Of a DNA stretch of 64,000 nucleotides, positions 34,393 through 42,119 are shown piece after piece (positions within the stretch are counted from its first letter, which is position 1; each line of letters begins with the position of its first letter). Made by a program: the position numbers and the translations under genes. The DNA is from an uncultured Draconibacterium sp. Its GTDB lineage: Bacteria > Bacteroidota > Bacteroidia > Bacteroidales > Prolixibacteraceae. The notes beneath the pieces are model-generated. The model saw only the letters and a list, made by a program, of their open reading frames with translations, had not been told where the DNA came from and ran no database searches. The stretch covers positions 4,522,501 through 4,586,500 of the forward strand of contig NZ_OY781884.1 of the NCBI RefSeq assembly GCF_963677155.1, in the 5' to 3' direction.

Positions 34393-35064
34393 ATGAAAAC
34401 CACTCCACTCGAATACGGCTGGTTTTACCACATCTACAACCGCGGAATAAACGGCTGTAACCTGTTTCGCGAAAATGAGAATTATGAATATTTTCTGCAT
34501 TTGTACGATAAATATATTTCTCTGGTAGCCGAAACGTATGCCTGGGTGTTGATGCGAAATCATTTTCATTTGCTGGTTCAGGTAAAATTGGAAAAAGATA
34601 TTCCTTTTATGGGCGAGACACCCGAAGGTTTGAAAAACACTTCGGGGGCTGGAAAAAACCTTTCGGCGTCTTCCAGACCCGAAAGTGTTTTAAAAAAGTA
34701 TAAGCCAATAAATCAGTTTTCACATCTTTTTAACGCCTACACCAAAGCCATAAACAAACGATACCACCGCACAGGTAGCCTTTTTGAACACCCGTTCCGA
34801 AGAATAAAGGTTGAATCGGATATTCATCTGAAATATCTGGTTTACTACATTCATCACAATCCAATCCATCACGGCTTTTGCGATCATTACCTTGATTATC
34901 CGTGGAGCTCGTATCTAACAATTGTATCGCCAAAAGCTACAAAACTAAGTAGGGCAGAAGTGCTAAAGTGGTTTCGTGATAAATCGAATTTCGAGAAATT
35001 TCATTCGCAGGAACAGATACGAAAGTTTCAAGAATTGGATATTGATTTTGTGGGCGATGGATGA
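34393..35064 (+). CDS. REP-associated tyrosine transposase (RAYT, Y1/HUH family)
   Basis: A 223-residue single-strand DNA transposase-like protein of the IS200-related TnpA_REP group, which acts on REP hairpins. The HUH motif is MRNHFHLLVQV (about 55-65) and the tyrosine helix FNAYTKAINKRYHRTGSLFEHPFRRI contains candidate catalytic Tyr residues. LKYLVYYIHHNPIHHG and YPWSSY complete the family pattern. Between the two motifs lies an unusual ~25-residue stretch, TPEGLKNTSGAGKNLSASSR, encoded by a REP copy (34619-34694) that keeps the frame. REPs also flank the gene on both sides. The enzyme appears intact. Confidence 0.9.
   Translation: MKTTPLEYGWFYHIYNRGINGCNLFRENENYEYFLHLYDKYISLVAETYAWVLMRNHFHLLVQVKLEKDIPFMGETPEGLKNTSGAGKNLSASSRPESVLKKYKPINQFSHLFNAYTKAINKRYHRTGSLFEHPFRRIKVESDIHLKYLVYYIHHNPIHHGFCDHYLDYPWSSYLTIVSPKATKLSRAEVLKWFRDKSNFEKFHSQEQIRKFQELDIDFVGDG
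34619..34694. repeat. REP copy c, in frame inside the RAYT gene
   Basis: CACCCGAAGGTTTGAAAAAC..TTCGGGGG, then CTTTCGGCGTCTTCCAGACCCGAAAGTG, nearly identical to the intergenic copies. It adds TPEGLKNTSG...SSRPESVLKK to the transposase without a stop codon. Confidence 0.85.
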
Positions 35065-35080
35065 TCTTAATTTGTTTAAA

Positions 35081-35152
35081 CACCCGAAGGTCTGTAAGAC
35101 TCATAGGGGTATCTAAAAACCTTTCGGTGTCTAACAGCCCCGAAAGTGTTTG
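35081..35152. repeat. REP copy d
   Basis: CACCCGAAGGTCTGTAAGAC..ATAGGGGT, then CTTTCGGTGTCTAACAGCCCCGAAAGTG. It lies 16 bases after the RAYT stop codon. Confidence 0.8.
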
Positions 35153-35190
35153 AAAAAATTAGAAAATACAATATCCTTTTATGGGAATAA

Positions 35191-35264
35191 ACGCCCGAAG
35201 GTCTTCAAGACTCTTCGGGGGCGAGAAATAACCTTTCGCTGTCTAATAGACCCGGAAGCGTTTA
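35191..35264. repeat. REP copy e, with RAYT-derived flank
   Basis: CGCCCGAAGGTCTTCAAGAC..CTTCGGGGG, then CTTTCGCTGTCTAATAGACCCGGAAGCG. The preceding bases (35173-35184, TCCTTTTATGGG) match the RAYT coding sequence just before REP copy c. It lies 26 bases upstream of cas1. Confidence 0.75.
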
Positions 35265-35290
35265 ATAAAAACAAAAAACCAATTTGAACC

Positions 35291-36181
35291 ATGATAAAAC
35301 GTACGTTATTCATTTCCAACCCCTATTACCTCTCGTTAAAAAACAAACAATTGCAGGTGAGCGAGCGGGGAGGGATGGTGCTAAAAACCGCGCCGGTTGA
35401 AGACATTGGCTTTCTGGTGCTCGATCATCCGCAAATTTCATTTTCTATGAAACTGGTGGAAGAACTGAGCGAATACAACGTGGCAACCGTTTTTTGCGAC
35501 AGTAAACACATGCCATCGTCGATGTTGCTGCCGCTTGACGCTCACCATATTCAAAGTGAACTGTTCAGGGCACAGGTGGCTGCATCGGAACCACTAAAGA
35601 AAAACCTGTGGAAACAAACCATTGAGGCTAAAATTAAAAATCAGGCCCGTTTGCTCGATAAACTGGGCAAAAAAAGCCTTCAGCTAAAAAACATTGCGCA
35701 GGCAGTAAAAAGCGGCGACAGCGATAACCGCGAGGGTTTTGCGGCACGTATTTACTGGACTGCCTTGCTGGGAAAGGAGTTTATTCGCGATCGCTATGGC
35801 GAACCGCCCAACAATTTCCTGAATTATGGCTATATCCTTCTGCGCTCGGCTGTGGCACGTGCTTTGGCCGGGTCGGGATTACTGGCCACACTCGGCATTC
35901 ATCACCGAAACCGTTATAATGCCTTTTGCCTGGCCGACGATATTATGGAACCTTACCGCCCCTATGTTGATGAAATTGCTTACGATCTGGATGAAAAATA
36001 CCCCGGAACTTTTGCTCTGGAGAAGGAACATAAAGCCGAGCTTTTACAGCTTATGGCTACCGATGTGAAAATAGGGGAGAACAAACGCCCGCTGATGATT
36101 GCCCTGTCGCAAACCACGGCCTCGCTTTCTCGTTGCTTCAATGGCGAACAACGTAAAATCGATTATCCGATTTTTGGATGA
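35291..36181 (+). CDS. cas1: CRISPR-associated Cas1, type II
   Basis: A 296-residue integrase that, with Cas2, inserts new spacers. The N-terminal beta domain begins MIKRTLFISNPYYLSLKNKQL. The helical catalytic domain contains NREGFAARIYWTALLGKEF (metal-binding Glu), GIHHRNRYNAFCLADDIMEPYRPYVDEIAYD (His and Asp of the active site) and the usual C-terminal LSQTTASLSRCFNGEQRKIDYP. The length and sequence pattern fit type II Cas1. It is followed by cas2 across a REP copy. Confidence 0.95.
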   Translation: MIKRTLFISNPYYLSLKNKQLQVSERGGMVLKTAPVEDIGFLVLDHPQISFSMKLVEELSEYNVATVFCDSKHMPSSMLLPLDAHHIQSELFRAQVAASEPLKKNLWKQTIEAKIKNQARLLDKLGKKSLQLKNIAQAVKSGDSDNREGFAARIYWTALLGKEFIRDRYGEPPNNFLNYGYILLRSAVARALAGSGLLATLGIHHRNRYNAFCLADDIMEPYRPYVDEIAYDLDEKYPGTFALEKEHKAELLQLMATDVKIGENKRPLMIALSQTTASLSRCFNGEQRKIDYPIFG

Positions 36182-36190
36182 TAATAAAAA

Positions 36191-36267
36191 ACGCCCAAAG
36201 GTTTGAAAGACACTTTGGGGTGGAACATTACTAACCTTTTGGAGTCTATCAGACCCGAAAGTGTTTT
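36191..36267. repeat. REP copy f
   Basis: CGCCCAAAGGTTTGAAAGAC..CTTTGGGGT, then CTTTTGGAGTCTATCAGACCCGAAAGTG. It fills the cas1-cas2 gap. Confidence 0.8.
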
Positions 36268-36278
36268 AAAAGGGAAAT

Positions 36279-36617
36279 ATGCAACAAACTCGGCTAAATG
36301 CCTATCATATTATGTGGTTATTTGTTTTTTTCGACCTCCCGGTTACTACCAAAAAGGAGCGCCGCCTGGCAACCCGTTTTCGGAAAGATTTGATGAAAGA
36401 CGGTTTTAGTATGATGCAGTTTTCGGTATACAACCGCCATTGTGCCAGTAAAGAAAGTGCCGAAGTACACATAAAACGAATAAAAAGTTTTATTCCTGAA
36501 CATGGGCAGGTAAGTATCCTTACCGTTACCGATAAACAATACGGCAACATTGTTAATGTATGGGGAAATAAATCGAGCCCCTTACCCGAAGGCCCCAAAC
36601 AACTCGAAATGTTTTAG
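36279..36617 (+). CDS. cas2: CRISPR-associated Cas2, type II
   Basis: A 112-residue ferredoxin-fold partner of Cas1 in spacer acquisition. The N-terminus MQQTRLNAYHIMWLFVFFDLP includes the conserved metal-binding Asp (FFDLP); the upstream RLNAYHIMW block is typical of Bacteroidota type II Cas2, so the 36279 start is preferred to the internal Met. RRLATRFRKDLMKDGFSMMQFSVYNRHC and the C-terminal PKQLEMF match the family. It is the last cas gene before the array. Confidence 0.94.
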   Translation: MQQTRLNAYHIMWLFVFFDLPVTTKKERRLATRFRKDLMKDGFSMMQFSVYNRHCASKESAEVHIKRIKSFIPEHGQVSILTVTDKQYGNIVNVWGNKSSPLPEGPKQLEMF

Positions 36618-36629
36618 TCAATTCCAAAA

Positions 36630-36662
36630 ACCTTTCGGAGTCTAACAGACCCGAAAGAGTTT
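36630..36662. repeat. REP half copy g
   Basis: Only the second hairpin is present: CTTTCGGAGTCTAACAGACCCGAAAGAG. It lies 12 bases after cas2. Confidence 0.7.
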
Positions 36663-36844
36663 AATTTCGAATAGAAAATTGTACATTCGTAAACCGTTCT
36701 TTGATATTTTGATCCGAATATCAATTTTGCCAATTAGAATTAAAAAAAACGTGCATCATTCTGCTTCCCTGTCGGGAACAGGATATTATTCCCATTGTAT
36801 TTTTACCGGAAACACCAGTAAAAACAGGGCTAGTCCGCCGCTTG
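36663..36844 (+). promoter_or_regulatory. Putative CRISPR leader
   Basis: 182 bases between the last REP and the first repeat: AT-rich at the left with TTTGATATTTTGATC (36701-36715) and GAATATCAATTTTG, more GC-rich near the repeat. The leader is assigned to this side because the degenerate repeat is at the other end of the array. Confidence 0.5.
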
Positions 36845-37867
36845 GTTGTGGTTTGATGTAAAATTGAAAAGATATTCAACAAAAAAGACCATTGAAGCCG
36901 AAGCACAGGCGTTGTGGTTTGATGTAAAATTGAAAAGATATTCAACGTTTTATCATTCACGGGAAGTGTTCCTGTTGTTGTGGTTTGATGTAAAATTGAA
37001 AAGATATTCAACATAACCCTTGTTTTTATCAGCACCAGTAGTGTTGTGGTTTGATGTAAAATTGAAAAGATATTCAACCATATGATCCCGTTGAAATTAA
37101 AGTAGATGTTGTGGTTTGATGTAAAATTGAAAAGATATTCAACCAACCCTAGAAAGGTTAGTAGTGTCCAAAAGTTGTGGTTTGATGTAAAATTGAAAAG
37201 ATATTCAACGTTCATCATCCAAAGGATGAGATTCAGAAGGTTGTGGTTTGATGTAAAATTGAAAAGATATTCAACCGCAACCGTGGGGACATGCCAACCA
37301 ACATTGTTGTGGTTTGATGTAAAATTGAAAAGATATTCAACTTTTCAAAAGTCGTTACGCAGCGAGCTAAAGTTGTGGTTTGATGTAAAATTGAAAAGAT
37401 ATTCAACCCTGGGCCAGTACTTGCTTATCGCGTGTGCGTTGTGGTTTGATGTAAAATTGAAAAGATATTCAACGATTACCAAGTTGTGTGCGGCTGTACA
37501 CTTGTTGTGGTTTGATGTAAAATTGAAAAGATATTCAACTTGATAAGTGTGTAGGATACTGCCCACACTGTTGTGGTTTGATGTAAAATTGAAAAGATAT
37601 TCAACGCACCTAAGTCCGTCTCTAAACCCGATGTGGTTGTGGTTTGATGTAAAATTGAAAAGATATTCAACCATATACAAATTAAGTGCGCTGGCCGATT
37701 AGTTGTGGTTTGATGTAAAATTGAAAAGATATTCAACCTTGTTTGCTTTTCGCCTTTACAATATTTGTTGTGGTTTGATGTAAAATTGAAAAGATATTCA
37801 ACGTAACAAAATCATTTGTTCCTCCTTTTATGTTGTGGTTTGATGTAAAATTGAAAAGATCAGTAAC
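36845..37867 (+). CRISPR. CRISPR array, 16 repeats and 15 spacers, type II-C
   Basis: The 36-base repeat starts GTTGTGGTTTGATGTAAAAT and ends GAAAAGATATTCAAC. Fifteen copies are identical and the sixteenth (37832-37867) has a degenerate 3' end (CAGTAAC instead of ATTCAAC). Spacers are 29-30 bases and all different; none was seen to match another part of the window. The degenerate terminal repeat marks the old end, so new spacers would enter beside cas2. The first 24 bases of the repeat pair with the anti-repeat at 29043-29068. Confidence 0.98.
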
Positions 37868-37874
37868 AGACTCA

Positions 37875-37911
37875 GACCCTGAAGGTTTCCAAAACCTTCA
37901 AGGTTTGGGTC
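37875..37911. repeat. Palindrome between array and tsaC-like gene
   Basis: GACCCTGAAGGTTT / AAACCTTCAAGG..GGGTC forms a hairpin, with inner stem CTGAAGGTTT/AAACCTTCAAG. It lies just past the stop codon of the minus-strand gene and may act as its terminator or be another repeat family. Confidence 0.55.
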
Positions 37912-37917
37912 ACCTGG

Positions 37918-38874
37918 CTATTTATCCTGGTATTGATAAACTGCCTTTTTCAGGCGGTCCATAATGGCAATCCCGATACCTTTTTCAGGCACAGGTTCTG
38001 CAACGATCAGGTCGACATCCGAATCCTCAAGGCGATGCAATGCTTCAAAAAAATTGGCGGCAGCTTCGCTTAAATCTTCGTTCGATGATAAACGTTCGAT
38101 CTGATGATATTTTTCCGGTTCCTGTACTTCTGAAAAAGCCAGGAAACCATACTTTTTGTTTGCTGAATATTCGGGCTCATGGCCTAATAGGTACATCGGT
38201 TTGCGTGGGCTGTAATGCGATTTTAACAATCCCGGCGATTTTATCGGTGAATTGGCTTCCGTACTTTTACTTTGCGGAAGAACCTTCAATAAATCCTGCT
38301 CTGTAATAAATCCGGGTCGTAGTATTTTAAATTCTCCCTGGCACAGTTCGATAACAGTGGACTCGATACCAACTTTCGGAAGTTCGCCGTTTAATATACA
38401 TTTTAGCTCGGGTAGTTGCTTTTGAACGTGGTCGGGTGTTGTTGGGCTTAACATGCCAAATCGGTTGGCACTGGGGGCTGCAATCGATTTTCCCGAAAGC
38501 TTTAACAGTTCGCGGGAGGTTTGGTTGGCTGGCATCCGAACGGCTACAGTGTCCAATCCGGCGGAAACAATGTTGGGTACCGATTTTTGTTTTTTAGCAA
38601 CAATAGTTAATGGCCCCGGCCAAAAATGTTCTGCCAGTTTTAATAGTGCGTCATCAATCTCAACAAATAGTTTTTCCAGTTCTGAAATATCCCGAATGTG
38701 CACAATTAACGGATTAAATGTTGGCCGTTCTTTTGTTGCAAATATTTTTGCAACCGCGTCGGCATTAAATGCATCTGCCCCTAAGCCATATACCGTTTCG
38801 GTAGGAAAAGCCACCAACTCACCATTTTTAATAAGTTTGGCCGCCAATTTTATATCGTTGCTAATCGAACTCAT
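37918..38874 (-). CDS. L-threonylcarbamoyladenylate synthase (Sua5/TsaC type)
   Basis: A 318-residue enzyme (from MSSISNDIKLAAKLI; an ATG 8 codons earlier is possible) that makes threonylcarbamoyl-AMP for t6A modification of tRNA. The YrdC domain (about 1-200) has GELVAFPTETVYGLGADAFN, KIFATKERPTFNPLIVHI, WPGPLTIV and SIAAPSANRFGMLSPT. The ~115-residue C-terminal extension (KSPGLLKSHYSPRKPMYLL onward) is the Sua5 domain, so it is Sua5-like rather than short TsaC. Confidence 0.93.
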   Translation of the reverse strand: MSSISNDIKLAAKLIKNGELVAFPTETVYGLGADAFNADAVAKIFATKERPTFNPLIVHIRDISELEKLFVEIDDALLKLAEHFWPGPLTIVAKKQKSVPNIVSAGLDTVAVRMPANQTSRELLKLSGKSIAAPSANRFGMLSPTTPDHVQKQLPELKCILNGELPKVGIESTVIELCQGEFKILRPGFITEQDLLKVLPQSKSTEANSPIKSPGLLKSHYSPRKPMYLLGHEPEYSANKKYGFLAFSEVQEPEKYHQIERLSSNEDLSEAAANFFEALHRLEDSDVDLIVAEPVPEKGIGIAIMDRLKKAVYQYQDK

Positions 38875-39027
38875 TCTACGCTTCTGTTTTATGGGCACAA
38901 ATATCTTAAAAATTAGGGAGAGTTGTTAAAACAAATCTCCTTTCATTATTAAAGTTTTTCTGAACGCGGATAAGTTAGCAGCTAATAGCTGTTTGTTGCG
39001 GTAATTATGTAACTGGTGAGAATCCGG

Positions 39028-39600
39028 TTATTTTCCTTTTCGGATGCGGAAACGAACCGGATGAATGGGGAAAACACCTTCATTTACAAATTTGATATCT
39101 TCAACCGAATAGAAAGCTTTTGGGTTGGTTGTTTGCACAATTGTTTCCACTTTCTTAATTTCCGAACGCTGGATAATACTATAAATGATGCTCACCTGTT
39201 CGTTGGCTCCCTGGGCATGGTGGTGCGTAATTCCGTATCCGGCAGCAGTAAGATTTTCAATAAGTTTACTGGCTTCTTTACGGGTAATAATTTGTAGTTT
39301 AACAATACCTACTGCCAGTTTTTCTTCAATACGCAAACCTACATAATTTCCACAGGCAAAACCGGCTGCATAGGCTATGTAACAAAACCAGTTGTCGAGA
39401 TTTTGAAAGATTTTTGAAATGGCAATCAACCAAATCAGAATTTCGAAAAATCCCAGTAACGGAGCCCATAATTTGTGCCCTTTCGAAACCATAACGATTC
39501 GAATCGTTCCAATAGTTACATCCATAACACGCGAAAGAAAGATCAGCGCAGGAAGCAACACGTAGGTGAATAATGCACTATCGTAAAAACTTATTTCCAT
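39028..39600 (-). CDS. UPF0316/DUF2179-family membrane protein
   Basis: A 190-residue protein with three N-terminal membrane helices (LPALIFLSRVMDVTIGTIRIV, APLLGFFEILIWLIAISKIF, YIAYAAGFACGNYVGL) and a C-terminal DUF2179-like cytoplasmic domain (VKLQIITRKEASKLIENLTAAGYGITHH, EQVSIIYSIIQRSEI). The DVTIGTIRIVMVSKG start region is typical of UPF0316 proteins. Related DUF2179 domains may bind small nucleotides, but the function is unknown. The gene stands alone; 39601-39783 has no feature. Confidence 0.85.
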   Translation of the reverse strand: MEISFYDSALFTYVLLPALIFLSRVMDVTIGTIRIVMVSKGHKLWAPLLGFFEILIWLIAISKIFQNLDNWFCYIAYAAGFACGNYVGLRIEEKLAVGIVKLQIITRKEASKLIENLTAAGYGITHHHAQGANEQVSIIYSIIQRSEIKKVETIVQTTNPKAFYSVEDIKFVNEGVFPIHPVRFRIRKGK

Positions 39601-39783
39601 AAGGGTAAATGTATCAATTCTTTTGTCATTTTTAAGAAAGAATGACTGAGAAATCTTATTGGCGAAGGTAGAGATTCTTCTCCGTCAGTTTACGGATAGA
39701 AATGACACTTCCCCTTTGTTTTTGCTCTGGATATTTCGATCGGGATTTTGACCGGCACTGCCGTTCTCAGCTTTTCCCTTGTT

Positions 39784-41358
39784 TTAAAACTCTGAAGTAA
39801 AATGGAACTTAATGTCTTTGAATTCGTCTTGTGCCATTTGCAAAATAAAGGGTGAATCAGCCATAAATACATCGCGACCAAGTTTGTCTTTTGCCATTTT
39901 CTGGTGTTTACGTTTTTTAAACTCGGTTAGTACTTTTTCATCGTCGCACTCAATCCAGCAGGCTTTGTGCATCGACAGTGGCTCGAAACGGCATTTTGCA
40001 CCGTATTCATGTTCCAAACGATACTGGATAACCTCGAACTGAAGTTGTCCAACCGTACCAATAATTTTGCGTCCGTTAAAGGCGCTGGTAAAAAGCTGCG
40101 CCACACCTTCGTCCATTAACTGGTCTACACCTTTTGCCAATTGCTTTGATTTCATTGGATCGGCATTTTCAACAAAACGGAACATCTCAGGAGAGAAGCT
40201 CGGCAGACCTTTGAAGTGGATATCTTCACCATCGGTAACAGTGTCGCCAATAATGTAATTTCCGGTATCGGGCACACCTATAATATCTCCCGGGAAAGCC
40301 TCTTCCACGATTTCTTTTTGTGAGGCCATAAAAGCGGTCGGGCTCGAAACACGGAATGATTTTCCCAGCCGAACATTCTTATACATTTTGTTTCGTTCGA
40401 ATTTACCCGAGCAGATTTTTACAAAGGCAATCCGGCTGCGGTGGTTCGGATCGATATTGGCATGAATTTTAAAAACAAATCCTGTAAATCCTTTTTCCTC
40501 GGGTTTTACCACACGTTCTTCGGTAGTACTTGGTTGTGGAATAGGAGAAATTTTAACGAACGAGTCGAGCAGTTCCTGTACCCCGAAATTATAAAGTGCA
40601 CTACCAAAAAATACCGGTGCCAATTCCCCCGCCAGGTAATCTTCGTTATTAAACTCCGGGTAAATTCCTTCAACCAGTTCCAGTTCTTCGCGCAATACGT
40701 CTGCATCGTCGCCAATGTGGTCTTCCAAAGTTGGATCCGAAACGTCTTCAAACTTAATACGTTCTTCAATTTCCTGAATATCGGGCGTAAACAATTTCAG
40801 GCTACGGTTAAAAATATTGTAAACACCTTTAAAATCCGGGCCATTGTTAATTGGCCAACTTAGCGGGCGCACTTTAATTTTTAGCTGATCCTCAATTTCG
40901 TCCATTAGAGTAAACGGATCTTGTGCCGGGCGGTCCATTTTATTTACAAAAACGATAACTGGTGTTTTGCGCATCCGGCAAACGTTCATCAGTTTTTCGG
41001 TTTGTGGCTCAACACCTTTTGCTGCGTCAATAACGATAATTACACTGTCAACCGCGGTAAGTGTACGGAACGTATCTTCCTGGAAATCCTGGTGACCAGG
41101 GGTATCCAGAATATTTACCTTGTAGCCGTTGTATTCGAAACCCATTACCGATGTAGCCACAGAAATACCACGCTGGCGCTCGATTTCCATAAAATCGGAA
41201 GTGGCACCTTTTTTTATTTTGTTGCTTTTTACAGCACCTGCCACACGAATTGCTCCACCAAAAAGAAGCAGTTTCTCGGTTAAGGTGGTTTTTCCGGCAT
41301 CCGGGTGACTCACAATTCCAAAAGTGCGACGACGTTGTATTTCCTCTAAAAAACTCAT
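39784..41358 (-). CDS. prfC: Peptide chain release factor 3 (RF3)
   Basis: A 524-residue translational GTPase that recycles RF1/RF2 from the ribosome. G1 is [16 protein letters not shown]2 lies in [15 protein letters not shown]3 is DTPGHQDF and G4 VNKMDR. Downstream domains include [23 protein letters not shown] and the C-terminal [21 protein letters not shown] typical of RF3. The position of a TATTTTTG box (41392-41385, minus strand) fits its promoter. Confidence 0.96.
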   Translation of the reverse strand: MSFLEEIQRRRTFGIVSHPDAGKTTLTEKLLLFGGAIRVAGAVKSNKIKKGATSDFMEIERQRGISVATSVMGFEYNGYKVNILDTPGHQDFQEDTFRTLTAVDSVIIVIDAAKGVEPQTEKLMNVCRMRKTPVIVFVNKMDRPAQDPFTLMDEIEDQLKIKVRPLSWPINNGPDFKGVYNIFNRSLKLFTPDIQEIEERIKFEDVSDPTLEDHIGDDADVLREELELVEGIYPEFNNEDYLAGELAPVFFGSALYNFGVQELLDSFVKISPIPQPSTTEERVVKPEEKGFTGFVFKIHANIDPNHRSRIAFVKICSGKFERNKMYKNVRLGKSFRVSSPTAFMASQKEIVEEAFPGDIIGVPDTGNYIIGDTVTDGEDIHFKGLPSFSPEMFRFVENADPMKSKQLAKGVDQLMDEGVAQLFTSAFNGRKIIGTVGQLQFEVIQYRLEHEYGAKCRFEPLSMHKACWIECDDEKVLTEFKKRKHQKMAKDKLGRDVFMADSPFILQMAQDEFKDIKFHFTSEF

Positions 41359-41471
41359 TTGCTATCGTATATGTAATGCGGGCGCAAAAATAGAAAAGAT
41401 ATTTTAATTCATCTTATAAAACAGAAAGAGCTGTTTGGTGTTAATTCTATAACGGAAAAAGTAGCAGCTAC

Positions 41472-42008
41472 ATGATATGTATAAATGTCGACAAATTGAA
41501 ATTTGAGTTATATAAAAATGACCTGGTAAATTTATATATCGATACCTTTTCGACAGGTAAAAGTTTTCAGTACCATTCTGAAGAAGAAACTGCAGCCTAT
41601 CTGCAGTCGATTTTTGATGTTGGATACGGAATTTTTGCCATGGAAGAGAATACTCTGGCAGGTGCAATTCTGCTCACACCTTTAAGTTTCGATCAATTGC
41701 TACCGGAAGAAATCGTTAAAAACTTTGATGTGAAACGCTCTGTTTATGTCGCAGAAATGATGGTGGAAAAATCGAAACAAGGGCAGGGGATCGGGAAAAA
41801 GTTACTGACCTTTTTTCTTGAAGAGGTAGATCGAAACCAATGTGACCACGCTTTTATTCGTGTTTGGGTAGAAAATGCTGCTGCTGTTGGTTTGTATAAA
41901 AAAATGGGATTCGAAGTCTGTTCAAAAATCGTTCAGCCCAAATTACTGGCCGATAAAAGCGGAACTTTTGATTTTGAAAAGTTTTATCTGCACCAGAAGC
42001 TTGGTTAA
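41472..42008 (+). CDS. GNAT-family N-acetyltransferase
   Basis: A 178-residue acetyl-CoA-dependent transferase. The acetyl-CoA pyrophosphate loop is KSKQGQGIGKKLL (Q-x-x-G-x-G/A type), preceded by VYVAEMMVE and followed by HAFIRVWVENAAAVGLYKKMGFEVCSK. The substrate cannot be inferred. It is divergent from prfC and followed by the ovoA gene in the same direction. Confidence 0.88.
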   Translation: MICINVDKLKFELYKNDLVNLYIDTFSTGKSFQYHSEEETAAYLQSIFDVGYGIFAMEENTLAGAILLTPLSFDQLLPEEIVKNFDVKRSVYVAEMMVEKSKQGQGIGKKLLTFFLEEVDRNQCDHAFIRVWVENAAAVGLYKKMGFEVCSKIVQPKLLADKSGTFDFEKFYLHQKLG

Positions 42009-42119
42009 TTTTCAGCAGAAATATTTATCAATAACTTAAACAATTTTACTCTTTAATTTGCTTTAACCTGATTACTTTCGTTTTAATTTGAATACCGATT
42101 TACTCAAGTAGATGATATT

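Noticed and set aside
36203-36409. 68-codon frame between cas1 and cas2
   Set aside because: It is REP sequence followed by an out-of-frame overlap with cas2; the cas2 frame is the real one.
36575-36617. Possible REP at the 3' end of cas2 (ACCCGAAGGCCCC)
   Set aside because: Only the first few bases resemble the REP; the encoded PEGPKQLEMF is a normal Cas2 C-terminus.
36721-37736. Long open frames on both strands through the CRISPR array
   Set aside because: They consist of the translated 36-base repeat (for example LWFDVKLKRYST or LFNFTSNHN) and are an artefact of a 66-base period divisible by three.
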